Shown here: positions 44,941-56,851 of the stretch, piece by piece
How the letters are laid out: each line of letters begins with the position of its first letter
Position numbering within the stretch: position 1 is the first letter of the stretch
From: Amylostereum areolatum
Taxonomy: Eukaryota; Basidiomycota; Agaricomycetes; Russulales; Stereaceae
Direction: 5' to 3'
NCBI GenBank assembly: GCA_012932865.1
Contig: SAXG01000114.1
Coordinates: forward strand, 1 to 64,000
Length of the DNA stretch: 64,000 nt
Position numbers and translations under genes: made by a program
Notes under the pieces: model-generated
What the model was told of the DNA's origin: nothing
What the model saw: only the letters and a program-made list of their open reading frames with translations
Databases searched by the model: none

Positions 44941-45504
44941 ATGGAAGATCCCGTTCGTGCCACCGGTACGTCGAACGTGCTTGACGATGGAAAGTTTAGA
45001 CCACCGACCGTCCAAGGAACCGGCCCTCAGACGGATGTCAGTGCCAGTGGTAGCTCGGAACAGCGTGCGTGCGCCGTGATCGACGATTGCTTCCATTCTA
45101 ACCTACATTGCGAGCAGCTAAGCCCACGAAGCAGCCACCGTCCTTTCGCGCGGCGGCCAGGGCGGTCGGCGCCGTTGTCAGGCTCTTGAAATCTTCGAAA
45201 GCAAAGACTGAAACGGGAGATGAAGAGCGACCGGGTGCGTTTGCCCGCGTGCCAGTGTTCTCGTGCTCAAGCGCTCACGGCCTGACTAGGGAAAATATCG
45301 ATATCTCAGCCAAAGTCACGAGCGCCTGAACCCTTGGGAAATGCGCGTCTGAGGGCGCGCTCGCATACACAACTTGGATTCTTTGACTTCGAGCCTCCCG
45401 CTGGCGGTTCGTCGTCCCCGACGATCGCCATGGCTCCCTCGACAGTTTCCCGAACGTCCCAAGGGTCTTATTATCCCCCTGGACGCAGTGCAAATGAGAC
45501 ATAG
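44941..45504 (+). CDS. Small unknown protein, three exons
   Basis: Start at 44941 (MEDPVRATGTSNVLDDGKFR). Exon 1 ends SGSSEQ; a GT-AG intron (about 45064-45117) joins to PKPTKQPPSFRAAARAVGAV then VRLLKSSKAKTETGDEERPG. A second intron (about 45234-45289) joins to KISISQPKSRAPEPLGNARL, HTQLGFFDFEPPAGGSSSPT and SQGSYYPPGRSANET, stopping at 45502-45504. Both joins preserve frame, and the combined frame is open for about 150 codons, which supports the model. The product is hydrophilic, with a short basic central helix and no known domain. Confidence 0.5.
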
Positions 45505-46265
45505 ACCATGTCAAAGCCTCCGATTCCACGCATTGTATCTGCATCGCTAATATCGACCAATGTAATGCATTCGCACAACACGACCTCGGCCAGGCTGACA
45601 CATGCCATTGCTACATGCCCCTACTTCTTCTCTATCACCTTCCATGCATTTAGTTTCCTCCCGGGAGCCGTTTTGAATAGTACGACCGTTCCGAAGTGCG
45701 CGGAGGGCCAACGCGCACATTTCAAAGCGCTGCTACCAGCCCGCCTTTTTTCGTATTCCCTGAAGACCGTACGTGTCTTCCAACCACCCGGTCTGATCTG
45801 TCGATCCCGGCCGCGGTCCCGGATTTCTGTACTTGGGTACGTACATACAGTGCGCCACTTCTCGTGTCACACGCTTTGAACGTCGAACCTTGTACTCCCC
45901 GGGATGTTCCATCGCGCCATTCCACTGGAAGGAGAGCTTGCACGCGTCAATACGTCGTGGCGCGCCCGGACAGGCTAGTTCAAAGCGTCATCTCGCAGTA
46001 CAAAACCCCTCCTGCGATAGCATTAGTGTGGCCCACTCGTCGCTCTTCCCCCCTCTTCGCCTGTAACTGTAACCGACCCTCCAGCAGATCTCATGGCGCC
46101 GGTTTGCATTATCAAAGTCCAGAGAAATCCCCGGGGGACCGCGCGTCGTCTGCACGACATATTCTCGCGGAGAGAGTGCACCTCGCCACTTTCATTTCCA
46201 CGGGCAGACGTCGACGGTATCGGTACGTGCGTGGTTCGCTGCGTCCCGTCGCCCTATCTCACCAT
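45505..46265. other. Intergenic region left of MITE
   Basis: No supported gene; open frames present lack motifs and splice partners. Confidence 0.45.
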
Positions 46266-46891
46266 TAGGGGTTTTCACGGTGCCGATTTCAACGTCTATT
46301 TCGACGCCGATTCCAGTTTCGCTTTCAGCGCGGCTCCTTAGGCTACATTCCCACGCTAACGTTTCTGCATGGCGAAAGGCTTTAAGACAGAATTTAGGGC
46401 TTGTGAGAGAATGATTTTCTGTGCTGACATGCTCACTGGTCAGTTCGGGGAACTCCGAAGTCAGGACAACCCGCCGTTTAGCGTCCACGTGACATAAGAT
46501 ATTTATCTTCGCAGCCCTATACACTTGCCATACATGCTCTTAAATTTAGCTTACTGAAGATATATCTGATGTCAATAAGATATATGGAGTCTTTCCGGGA
46601 GTTTCAAAGGACGATAGAGGCCGACAACTGCAGGAGCGATGAGTCGAGGATGCCACGATGACAGTGAAGCGGTGTGCCTACGCTCCCGGACGTTGCCGGG
46701 AAACTGTTCCTGAGCGGGAACCTCAGCTGGCCAATAGGAAATCTCATACTGCTAACCCCTAAATTCTGTCTTAAAGGTCATTTGCCACGCAGAAACATTA
46801 GCGTGGGAATGTAGCCTAGGGAGCCGCGCTGAAAGCGAAACTGGAATCGGCGTCGAAATCGACGTTGAAATCGGCACCGTGAAAACCCCTA
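46266..46891. mobile_element. MITE with about 140-bp inverted repeats and TA duplication
   Basis: The element 46268-46889 begins GGGGTTTTCACGGTGCCGAT and ends with the reverse complement. The arms (about 46268-46408 and 46755-46889) match over roughly 140 bp with a few differences. Dinucleotide TA flanks both sides (46266-46267 and 46890-46891). A TA duplication points to Tc1/mariner-type mobilisation. The 345-bp centre has no transposase-like frame. The mirrored peptide FHGADFNV seen on opposite strands at both ends is only a by-product of the inverted repeat. Confidence 0.8.
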
Positions 46892-47385
46892 TTGACGTTC
46901 TCAAGCTCGGTTATGCGAGGATGTTTCTCCTCGGGACATCGTGAAGAGGGAGATGGCCCGCAGGGGACGGCAGGACTGGATGCGAGCCTTGAGACAGCGC
47001 GACCATGAAAAGGCGGTGGTGGAGGTGGCACGCCAGATGGAGAGGGCGATGATCGTCGTCGAGGCTGAGAGCGACGCGTGTCTTCAGAAGGACGCTCAAG
47101 TCCCTGGTCAGTCTTTTCGGCGCTCGCGCCACGCCACGCGGAAACGGACGCCTGTCGGACGGTGGAAAGTGGCGCCTTTCAAATGTACAGTGCTCCTCCG
47201 GACGACCCGCCCGATTCCCTGTTATCTCCAAAGGAAGAAGAACCGACTCGCAAGCAAGAAAAGGTCCAGCTGAACGCGACACGTATGTATCCACTTCCCC
47301 GACACGATCTCATGCAGACGTTTGAAGAGCGATCACTGGGAGGTGTATCTGTATGTATTATATTGATGAAAAAGCTTCTGGGGAG
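46892..47385. other. Intergenic region between MITE and duplicated block
   Basis: An open frame at 46941-47273 (plus) includes a charged helix-like stretch (RALRQRDHEKAVVEVARQME) followed by a possible donor site, but I could not extend it into a gene. Confidence 0.4.
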
Positions 47386-47562
47386 TTGCGCGCAAACGTA
47401 TCATCGAGGAATTCGTCCCTCCTCTCGGGGAATGTCTTCCGCTAAATAGCCTGTAGGTTCGTGTGGACGCCGTCTTGGACGATCGAGATATACCGCTTCG
47501 CCCAAGCGGCCCAACGCAGTATGTTCTGCATTGAACAGTACTCTCTTTTGCAAAACACCGCC

Positions 47563-48040
47563 AAATCCACCCACTGTCCCAAAATCAGATTGTGGGATTG
47601 TGGGCGCTGGGACATGCGGAGTCTTCTCCGTCCCAAAATCAGCGGGTAATCGGGATTGCGGGACAACTTCTGTCCCAAGTTTGTAATGCATCACATCGGA
47701 AATTTAGCTTACATAACGTTAGCTTTATACATTTCTTGTCGTTCCTTGTGCACCGGAAGGGCTCCTGAGAGCGGGAAAAAGCCCGGAAAGGCTCAGTACG
47801 GTACAGCGTTGGTTTTTGTGAATGATATGGGTGAAAAATAGGGCGTATAATGAGCTTTTTCGACTTTGGGCGCAGGCAGAACCCTCCCCGGATATTTCCG
47901 GCGGGTCCCCGGAAGTCCCAATTTCTTCGTCCCAAATTTCCTCGACCAAATCTCGTAGCGCGATATTTGGGACAGCGCAGCAAGGCACTATCCCACCATC
48001 CCAAATCCCAAGATCCCACTTGGGATAGTGGGCGGATTTC
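47563..48040. mobile_element. Non-autonomous inverted-repeat element with TCCCA/TGGGA repeats
   Basis: This roughly 480-bp segment is present in block A but missing at the equivalent place in block C. Its ends are imperfect inverted repeats: left AAATCCACCCACTGTCCCAA and right, read inward, AAATCCGCCCACTATCCCAA. Many TCCCA/TGGGA words fill both ends (47575-47680 and 47930-48040), like the subterminal repeats of some DNA transposons. I could not define a target duplication. No coding capacity. Confidence 0.55.
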
Positions 48041-48759
48041 CAGGCGTCCCCCTCTTTTGGGACTCGGAGACAAGACATTATAGACACGTGATCTAAGGAA
48101 GCGCCGAGCTTTTTCGGAACATTTGCGCCGTTGCGGACGTCCGTCGTCCAGCATCGTCGCCGTCACGCTTCCGCCTCTCGCCTTCTTTCGACACCCTGCC
48201 ACAGGAAATCTTCCGATTTGCGTTGACAGGGTCTGCGGCTTGCTGGCAAACGCATGCGCGAGGAAGTGACAAGGAGCTCGAAGACTGAAGAGGAGCTCGA
48301 AGACTGAAGCTGAGGCCCAGCTGCCGACCAAGATACGGACGACGTCAACTGCAAGACGTCTGTCTGCTCAACGTCAACGGTCTGCGACGCTCCAAGCTTC
48401 AAGCTTCAATATTCAATTTTGGAAAGAAGAACTGTAGGCGTCTAAGGACCTGGGGCCTGGAACCCCGACGAGGCTCGCCCGCTTCGTTACCCGTTCATGA
48501 CGACAAAATAGGCGGAGATGTGCGGGTTCTCGAGTCTGGGTTTTGGGGCGTCTGCTGGCATCGCAGGGCTGGCGGATTCTCCTGGATTCTCAGAAAAAAA
48601 CTGTCCGTTCGACAACGCTCCCTGACTTGCGTCACCTACTGTTTCTCTCTAAAGCCTCTCTCTGCGCAGTGTTCCGTGTGGGGGTCAACAGGTAGATGGG
48701 CACACGCTAAAGCAGATGATGATAGATATATAGCAGTAAGTGCCGTAGGACCCGCCTGA

Positions 48760-48905
48760 GACCCGCCCGGGCCATATTTTGAAATGCCGGACATAAGAAG
48801 ACGTTCTGATAAACGATCCCCGGAGGAACTTGAAATATCAGGCCAGAAAGGCCTTTTTTCCCTCCTCACCGGGTTCCCTCGACTCCTTTATAACCAAGGC
48901 TGCTA
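48760..48905 (+). promoter_or_regulatory. Conserved upstream block of the DUF6533 gene A
   Basis: The sequence GCCGGACATAAGAAGACGTT at about 48785 recurs inverted upstream of copy C (ctTCTTATGTCCGGCATT near 62238) and, changed, copy B (tcttatgcccgggatcgca near 53314). A TTTATAA at about 48885 lies about 145 bp before the start at 49031; copy C has GCTATAAAGG at a matching place. Conservation across diverged copies makes this a plausible core promoter. Confidence 0.45.
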
Positions 48906-49030
48906 GGGCCTGCGGAGGGCGTGAGTTCATCCACACTTTCCTTCGATTTCTACTCGCAGGGCTCGACGCTCGATCCGACAACTTTTATTCAAGTTCAGTT
49001 TAATATCCTGCGGCGGCAGACTCTTACACC

Positions 49031-50852
49031 ATGGCGGAAAGTCTCAACACCGCGAAATATTTCATATTTGTGTGCGTGGGTTTTCTTCCTCGCTCGCCAT
49101 CGCAGGGGGGCTGATGCCGCGATTGCAGGACTCAGGTCCATTTTTGCTGTGCGTGTTCGTTCTCTGCTTCGTGGTGCGCGCCTAAACGAGATCGGATGCG
49201 TCTATAGCTATGTGTGAGTACGATTGCAGGCATACTGTTAGCTTCGCGCGCTGATTTGTGGTCTTCAGACGCAGTGACGGTGTGGGACTGGGTCACGAGC
49301 CTGAGACGAGAGAACCGATACGTACGCCCTTTCTCTTGCATTCCCGGCTCCTTTGACCACGTTGATGATTCTTCGTAGATATGGAAAGCCCGATGGACGA
49401 TGATCAAGGTGCTCTATCTTTTTGCTAGGTGCGTAGTGGGTTGTATTTTACTACACGCCATTTGAGACTCTTCGACAGGTATTGGGTCCTATTCGTCATG
49501 CCCTACGCTCTGTGGGTCCTCTGCTCGGACCACTCGTGGAGTACATGCGTTCGCGTGTACCAGGTGAGTCGTGCTCCGCCTCCATTATGCTCATCTCTCA
49601 ATCTTCTCGCGACAGTCGTCCATCGCAATTTGCATGTGGAACCAAGCTTCCGTCGAAGGTATGCGATCCAAGGTTCATGTCGTTCTGCGAGCTCATCGCC
49701 GTCTCGGCCAGCGATCCTGCTGCTGCGGACGTGGGCGTTCTTCAACCGCAGCGTGGTGCTCCTGACCACGTTATCGAGCATGTTCTTAGGCGTACTCGCA
49801 TACCAACTGTATGTGATTATCCGGCACATGCTGCGTACGTCGCTCTCGGTGTGCTCCATCTGAACTACAGAAGCTGATATGTTTTTCTAGCCCTTCCGTT
49901 CCTTGCAGTGGTGATTTTCGACTGCTCTCGTTTCGTGTGCGTTCACTCACTCAATCGTGGACATAGGATGAAGGACCCTGCTTCCCGATGTCGCGTCCAG
50001 GGGAAGCCCATATTCTCGGTGCGTTTTATATGCTATCTTCCCGCCGATACTATCCTGATGCTATAATTGTTTGCCAGGATTCTTTGTGCGTTCGCCGAGA
50101 GCTCGCACTCATAGCACTCTCTGACACTGTCTTTAGGTCGCGCCCCTCGTCTTCGACAGTATTGTCACTATCGTAACAATGTTTCGTGCTTTTACACTGC
50201 GCTATCGCGTCGGGGTCAAGAATCCGATCATCCAAGTCTTCCTCAGCGAGGGAATCTTCTACTATATCGTCATCTCGATAGTCAACCTGGTGTGCATCCA
50301 TCTAGCGTTTCATCGTCGACCTGCGCTGACCTCGTCATTCGCCCGTAGATCAACGGCATCTTCTACTTCCAGTGAGTATTTCGTTGTCCTTGAGGGAACA
50401 GTGACATAATAACAGCCGGTGTCGTGAAGACCCAGAGCCGTCATGTCTGCGATCATGATCCCTCTGACAGTCATGATGGGCCCAATACTCGCCTGCCGCC
50501 TCGTACGTCCTTCCACATCCCTAATCCCCTCGTCCCACTCACCGGTTTCCATACGTCTGGTCAGATTCTTGACATCCGCGAACGCAGCGCGAACTCCTCG
50601 ACCACCTTCGTTGCTAGCAACTCCGCTCCAACGTCGCTCTTTGACTTCCGTCGGAACCGCAGGGCCGCGCAGTCGCAGGGCGGAGTCGTGTCGAGTCTGC
50701 ACTTCGGGGGTGCGGGGCCTGAAACGGTAGGAAACGATATCGAGTTGGGCGAGAGTCCAAGGACGAAGACGGAGTTTGATGACGATACGTATGTCGGGCA
50801 TGATGTGAAGAAAGGCGGGGAAGATCAGGATGCGCGCTTTGAGGCGAAGTGA
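49031..50852 (+). CDS. DUF6533-domain seven-helix membrane protein, copy A
   Basis: Uncharacterised fungal multi-pass membrane protein. It begins MAESLNTAKYF at 49031; one or two small N-terminal exons (49110-49215) could not be fixed exactly. The DUF6533 core follows: AVTVWDWVTSLRRENRY, an intron, IWKARWTMIKVLYLFARYWV, then VMPYALWVLCSDHSW, SSIAICMWNQASVE, AILLLRTWAFFNRSVVLLTT and FLGVLAYQLYVIIRHML. Later exons give the second membrane half with FDTIVTIVTMFRAFTLRYRV, NPIIQVFLSEGIFYYIVISI, NGIFYF and SAIMIPLTVMMGPILACRL. A conserved cytoplasmic tail (FVASNSAPTSLFDFRRNRRA, GVVSSLHFGGAGPETVGNDI) ends FEAK at 50850-50852. About ten short GT-AG introns; no definite frameshift from the DUF6533 core onward. 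This is the best-preserved of three local copies. Confidence 0.75.
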
Positions 50853-51240
50853 GTACGTGGGAGAGGCGTTGGCAGCGAATAGATGAGCGGAGGGTTGGGG
50901 TAGCAGTGTGCGGAGGAGATGCGTATACCCGTTGTTCCCGTCCGTCAGATGTGTATGGAAGAACAACTTGTGAAAGGCGTGGTGGCCTATGATTTCACCG
51001 TATGGAGTATGCCAGTTAGTACCTACTGCTCCCCAGGACAACCTTGGCGCTAGTGAACATAAGTGTCTGTACTTGGGGAAGAAATCATCGTCGAATACTT
51101 AATTAATGTAACTGAAGTCCTTATCGTATTGAGTTGGCTATCCGGATGTGCGACCTCAACCCGGCCTCAACGCTTCGCCACGAAGTGTTATCCTGATTCT
51201 CATCTCCCTTCCAATTCTCACGTCATTGACCCTTACCCAC

Positions 51241-53097
51241 TCACCTTACCTGGAACGTCTCCTCATCTTCCCCCTCAGTGTTTTTCGCATCGTTCCCCAC
51301 ATACGTATCGTCGTCCAACTCCGCCTTCGCACCCGGGCTCTCACCCAACTCGATATCGCTTCCCACCGTTCCAGGCCCCGCACCCTCGAAGTGCAGACTC
51401 GATACGACTCCGCCTTGCGACTGCGCGGCCCTACGGTTCTGACGGAAGTTGAAGAGCGCCGCAGGGGCGGAGTTATTAGCAACTAAGGTGGTCGAAGGGT
51501 TCGCGCTGCGTTCGCGAATGTCGAGGATCTAACGAAGAAAAAAAAACGGAAAAAATGAGTGGGTCGAGGGTTTGGGGATGGCTGGGCTGGCATACGAGGC
51601 GGCAGGCGAGTATGGGACCCATCATGACCGTTAGAGGGATCATGATCGCAGACATGACGGCTCTGGGTCTGCACGACGCCTTTCTGTCATCTTGTTATCC
51701 TCTCAAGGACAATGAAACACTCACTGGAAGTAGAAGACGCCGTTGATCTACGGGCACATGTAGCGAAGTCAGTGCAGGTCAACGACGGAGTGCTGAATGG
51801 ATACGCACCAGGTTGACCACGGAGATGACAAGGTAGTAAAAGATGCCCTCGCTGAGGAAGACTTGGATGATCGGGTTCTTGAAACCGACGCTGTGCCGCA
51901 ACGAAAAGGGGCGGAAGATGGTAATAATGGTGACGATAGTGTCGAAGGCCAGTGGCGCGACCTGAAAAGAAATCAGAGCAAATAGGTGCGAACTCTCGAT
52001 GAAGCGCACAAAAAATCCTGATAAATAACCATAGGATCAGGATCGTGTCAGGGTGAGGAGGGCAGTCAAAACGCACCGAGAATATGGGCTTCTCCCGGGC
52101 GCGACATCGGGAAACACGGTCCTACATCCTGCGTCCACGATCGCGTAAGTGCAGGTACATGGATTAGAACGGTTGAAAACGTACAACTTCAACGAATGGA
52201 AGGGCTGGAAAGCATCTCAGCGCCGGTTTTTCTGATCGGACGAAACGAGAGCGACGTACGCAACATGTGTCGGATAATCACAAACAATTGGTATGCAAGC
52301 ACGCCCAAGAACAATGCTCGATAACACAGATAGAAGCACCATGTTGCGGTTGAAAAACGCCCACGTCCGTAGCAGTAGAATCGCTAAGCGACACCGTGAT
52401 GAGCTCGCAGAGCGACGTGATTGTTAAATCGCATACCTTCGACGGAAGCTTGGTTCCACATGCAGATTGCGATGACAGACTGTCCTCGTGGCTTTGAAAC
52501 ATGTGCATTCTGGAGATGAACCACGACTGACCTTATACACGTGAACGCATGTATTCCACGAGTGGTCCGAGCAGAGCACCCACAGAGCATAGGGCATCAC
52601 CAAGAGAACCCAGTACCTGTCGAGAGGTCTCAAACGACGGGCAACAAGAGTATACGTCACTACGCACCTAGCAAAAAGGTAGAGCGCCTTCACCATCGTC
52701 CACCGGCCTTTCCATACCTACACGCACGCGCGGAAAGCATCGATGTGAGTCTATGCGTTGAGTCGAAGGAGCTGGAAACCCAGGACAAGATGGTTGCCGT
52801 ACATATCGGTACTCTCGTCCTGAGTTCGTGAGCCAGTCCCACACCGTCACTGCATCTGAAGACTACAAATCAGCGCGCGAAACCAAGGCCCATAGCCGCA
52901 CTCACACATAGCTAGAACGCATCCGGTCCCGGTCAGACGTGCAACACGAAGCAGAGGATAAACACGCACCACAAAAATGGACCTGAGTCCTGCGATCTCA
53001 ACGTCAGCTCTACTGGGATAACGAGCGAGGGGGTGAAAGCACATACACAAATACGAAATATTTCGCGGTCTCAAGTTTTTCCACCATAGTGTGCCAG
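51241..53097 (-). CDS. DUF6533-domain seven-helix membrane protein, copy B
   Basis: Minus-strand paralogue of copy A, tail-to-tail with it (51.2 kb against 50.85 kb). The start at 53097 reads MVEKLETAKYFVF, then after an intron DSGPFLWCVFILCF. The DUF6533 core has AVTVWDWLTNSGREYRY, where Ser replaces the usual Leu before the charged motif. It continues with RYWVLLVMPYALWVLCSDHS, the helix block NPIIQVFLSEGIFYYLVISV and the tail ALFNFRQNRRAAQSQGGVV, ending ETFQVR at 51241-51243. At the 52430-52560 region the exon following VYK differs from copies A and C, and the equivalent of the RTWAFFNR helix is present as LLLRTWAFFNRNMVLLS-like sequence with changes. Splicing was not verified exon by exon, so damage cannot be excluded. 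Confidence 0.65.
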
Positions 53098-53700
53098 TGA
53101 CACTGTGATCTACCAAGACTGCCACTGAACTTGACGGACACTCGTCGGATCGCGAGCGTCAAGCCCTGCGAGAAAGTCAAAGAAAGGAGTGGATGAACAC
53201 ACGGGGTCTCTCCGTAGGCTTTAAGTAGCGTTACAAAGTCGACGAAACCTGGTGGGAAGAAAAAGAAGGAACGCTGATCATCATCGTCTTCGCTTAACAG
53301 CAGTGGACATCTTCTTATGCCCGGGATCGCACAATTATGGCATGGCCTGCCATGCGGGCCCCAGGGTACTATTTAGCGGAGACTGCGTTCATATTGGACC
53401 AACAAACACCTACCGTGGGGGGACTTCGTCCTAGAGAAAAGAAGGTCAACATCTCATGCCAGCGAGTCGTTGGCAGATAGATGATGGCCCGTTTCTTCTG
53501 AGTACCATCACACAGTCGTCACACTCGATGCCAGCGCCGGCAAAGACCGCCCCTGCCCCAGGCTCAAAAACCCGCCCATCTCCGCCTCCAGATCTCCGTC
53601 AATTTTGCTGTCTCGGACAAGGCCCAAGGGACGATGCGCGGACGTTTTCCGTCTTCTACAGAAATGAGACCGTTCGGTGTTGGCAGGGTGCCTACGTTTG
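53098..53700. other. Upstream region of copy B, part of the duplication
   Basis: Up to about 53680 this matches the upstream regions of copies A and C (for example ctccagatctccgtcaattttgctgtctcgg against gagatctgaatctccgcctattttgttgtcacg upstream of C). No gene is seen. Confidence 0.55.
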
Positions 53701-55925
53701 ATTCCCGGTTTTATTTATTGGGTCCTTGAACTGCCTTCTTCCGCCCTCATATATCATGAATGCAAAGAGTTTGTTCCAATGCACCCGGTCGTCCTGACCT
53801 GCCGTGCAAATACTGGTGATGTCGGGTCCGGAGAAGGTCCGGGGTAATTCGTACAGTCGTCGCGGCGCATGCAGAACTGCTTCAAGATCGAGCGCGACTC
53901 ATTTTATACACCCAGGAAACGACAAGCCGAATTACATCGCGCAACCCATGTCATGCCCAAAGAAAGCCCAGTGCCGCATCGTCTTCTCCCAATCACCTAG
54001 TGGCCATCGGTATCGGGCAAGCCCCTCTCACAACGCCACCGCCGTCCCGTGGAGGCAGAGTCGTAAGATAGAGCCTGTTCAGTGACGCCAGAAATGGGGG
54101 CTCCAGAAGCACGAGCAGTCCGCCGTCATCTGAGGGGCCCTCATCCAGGGGTGTTTCTCCACAAAAGTCGTCTCGTCGTCATCGAGCAGTCGCAACGCGT
54201 GCTCCGCGCCCGGCTCGCTGTGTTCTTTCACGAGATGGCCTATTTGGACAGAGATCAGACTATGGCAGCTGTGCATCACTCGGAAATGCACCGTTTTGCG
54301 CCGTCCTGTCCGGTCGGAGCATCATATTGCGCGCGCAGGTGTCGATGTCGCACTTCACGCAGACGTTGTAGAGCATGGGGTCTTGCAGCCACTTTTTGGC
54401 ACACATCAGTTGTGTGATAGGTCTGCCTTGAGAGATGAGTGAGTGTCATGGCAGATGTGGCGGGATGTTGAGAAAAGGTGCTCAACAGATGCTGAGGTTG
54501 TAGGGATGGTAAGAAAGTCCCGAGCCATCCATGTGATGATGGGGAACCAATCTGCATGGTGTAAAGATAATTAGTTCATGTTATACAGGCGAAATACAAA
54601 CCATAAGATGTAGCCGCCACCAATCCAATGGTGCACCCTCCTTGCCTGCTCCCCCCTCATTTGATATCTAGTGCTGATGCTCTGTAGCTGTAGGCAACAC
54701 CGGCATAGCAACCATCCACTCGGGATGTTGTGCACTTGCTAAGCACACTACTAGGATTGTCAAGGGGTGTCGGAGCTGAACGGGTTGGTTCACTTGTCGA
54801 AGGTCTGGACCCACTGTTTACTAAATAGTTTACTGTTTATAAACTGTATACCCCAAATGAGTAAACAGATACCCACCCCGCGTTATCCATCAGCTCAGGC
54901 AGCATGGTTCAGATATTATAATAGACCATAGTCAGTAGTTTATCCGCAGCATGGATATCGAAATCGCACCAAGCGTTTGTTAACTTCGCCGCCACCTCAC
55001 GTCGCACGGGCACCGCAAGGAACTCTGGTTTTATGTTGACAAATGGTAGCAATAACACGGGACTTGAAATTTGAAGAGGCCAGCAGGACGCGTGAAGACG
55101 GAACGTTCGATGTGCCGACGATGGCGGAAGCAGGGTGGAGTTTTTGTGGTGGTGGGAAGAAAGAGCGCCGACGCCGCGAAGGCGCGCCGAAGACTCGGCG
55201 AAGAGTAACGCTCAGTTTGTTTCCGACCCTGGCACCACTACCACCTCCCATTCCTTTCGCCTCTTCCACTATCACCATCATGAGGGACCGATTCAACGGC
55301 GCGGCCGTGACTTACGCACAGCCTCCTGAATGGCGATCGGTCGTTTTGTCTCAACCGGAAGGGTGACAAGTACAACTCCCAAACCCTCCGTCCTCCCAGG
55401 CGATATGTTGGAAAGGGCTGTTTCGAGAGCCAAGGTCATTAATTCATTCAATGCGCCGTGCACTACACGGAGAACTGTCTATTCTCGGGCCCGAGACATT
55501 GCGGGAGGGGATCCAATTGACTGGTGCGTGTTGGACGATTTCTCAGTTTGCCTTGCCTGACGTATCTTGCGGATGCTTTCTAGGTTGGGTGTAAGTAAGA
55601 CTGATGCAGATGTCTCCGACTTGAACTTCTGTGACATCCTTACGCTTCTGAACTCGGCACCTCGACACCGCCCATCTCTTACGCTCCACGTTGCAAACTA
55701 CAATCATCCATGCGTCCCTTCCACCCACATCTCCGACCGAGACTCTCCGCCTGTTCTGTTCCGGGATCTAGCGCGGCGTTTCCCTCCGAGGCTCCGACTC
55801 CTGAAACAGAACAATCCAACTGTGGAATCGTTCATATAAATTGCCTTCCCCGACGCTGAACAACCTCCTCGACGCCCTACCCAAATTAACCCCTGCCCTC
55901 TCACTGAGCTACTCTCCTCGCTGCC
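53701..55925. other. Long gene-poor stretch
   Basis: Only the weak zinc-finger-like remnant at 54079-54440 is noted. Around 55281-55560 there are coding-like fragments (MRDRFNGAAVTYAQPPEWRS and GDMLERAVSRAKV) that might be exons of an unknown gene, but I could not join them in frame. Confidence 0.4.
54079..54440 (-). pseudogene. Cys-rich zinc-finger-like remnant
   Basis: On the minus strand one frame reads KKWLQDPMLYNVCVKCDIDT then CARNMMLR, a C-x2-C-x5-C pattern. The following frame has HFRVMHSCHSLISVQIGHLV and ends in CSCFWSPHFWRH at 54079. The two halves are one base out of register near 54300. The order resembles ZZ-type zinc fingers (paired cysteines, then a His/Cys segment), but no start or flanking exons could be defined. 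Treat as a decayed fragment of uncertain family. Confidence 0.3.
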
Positions 55926-56369
55926 ATGACTGGATTGAGCAACGAGCAACATGCAAGACCGAAAGGTCCCCGACTTATGCGAGCCAGGAAGATTCCCAAG
56001 GAAGGTCTCGGACGTATGCCACCAAGTCCTGCACGTGAGTGCTGGCCGTCGTCATTATTAACTGACACCTCGAACTGACTGTTTTCAGCTACCGGAATAT
56101 CGAGGTCAAGCAGCGATAACCTTGGTGAGTCTCCTCAGCCCTCGCTCGCTCGCATACAGTATCTTATTAGCTCTCAACTCTTAGGACACTCGAAACCGTC
56201 CAACTCGATCGCGCGTGCGGCGACATTTGGCCCGACGAACAGCGATCAGTCTCATAATGTCCGGAGCGACGAGGATGTCGACTCGGACTCGGACTCGGAC
56301 TCGGACTCGGATAGCTCTGGAGGATGGAGGATCGATTCCAATAAAGAGGAAGGTGCCGAGCGCGTATAG
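55926..56369 (+). CDS. Small unknown protein with Ser-Asp repeat
   Basis: Three exons join in frame: MTGLSNEQHARPKGPRLMRA...MPPSPA from 55926, a GT-AG intron (about 56035-56089), TGISRSSSDNLG, a second intron (about 56126-56184), then HSKPSNSIARAATFGPTNSD, a DSDSDSDSDSDSS run, and SNKEEGAERV before the stop at 56367-56369. The product is about 100 residues, basic at the N-terminus and acidic at the C-terminus, with no known domain. Consistent splice sites and frame make it plausible. Confidence 0.5.
56275..56311. repeat. Hexanucleotide GACTCG microsatellite
   Basis: About six copies of a GACTCG/CGGACT unit, encoding the Ser-Asp run of the small gene here. Confidence 0.85.
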
Positions 56370-56851
56370 GCTGCGGTCTCGGTACGTCGCGGTTTTGTTT
56401 TCGGTCTACCCTGGAGCTAACGGCCCTTCAGCGTTGTAGTGTACTCTTTCCGATGGACTGAATCTTTTTGTTCAACCCGAACCACCCGTTGTTCGTCGTT
56501 CTATACACGCCCCGTATCCCTCGACTTCCATCCGTCGTTAAGCCCAAGCATTCTTCATCCCCTACCCGAATCCTGTGCGAGTTTATTCCTATTATTCCAC
56601 AATGTTGGCCATCGAACGGCCCCCGCAAACACACCGCGTCAATGCTCGGCTTTTAGCACCCGGATCTGCCAGCGCTTGGAATATCAGGAACAGGGCCAGT
56701 GTGGCGTCCGTTCGACCCAACTTGTACCCTAAAATCGTTAGCGTCCCATCACTCATCGCTGAGACGTGCTCCGGATACGTTTCTTTCAAGAACGACTATA
56801 TCTCCAATCCGCTCGCAATAATCCTGGCGCAGGCGTTCTTCCGTAGCTCCC
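56370..56851. other. Intergenic region
   Basis: About 480 bp between two small genes. No supported coding structure. Confidence 0.45.

Larger units (their letters stand above)
47386..50852. repeat. Duplicated block A (direct orientation)
   Basis: This block is a diverged copy of the inverted block C at 60158-63412. Shared landmarks, in order, include the cgaggaattcgtccctcctctcggggaatgt region (inverted at about 63362-63398), gttctgcattgaacag (inverted at about 63217), the gaagcgccgagctttttcgg stretch, the cgtcgccgtcacgcttcc stretch, an AAGCTT-repeat-like word, and the whole DUF6533 gene with its upstream region. Block B (51241-53680) shares the gene and about 550 bp upstream. Confidence 0.75.

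Noticed and set aside
46093..47031. Mirrored peptide FHGADFNV...FSAAP on both strands as a conserved domain
   Set aside because: It arises from the inverted repeats of the MITE at 46268-46889.
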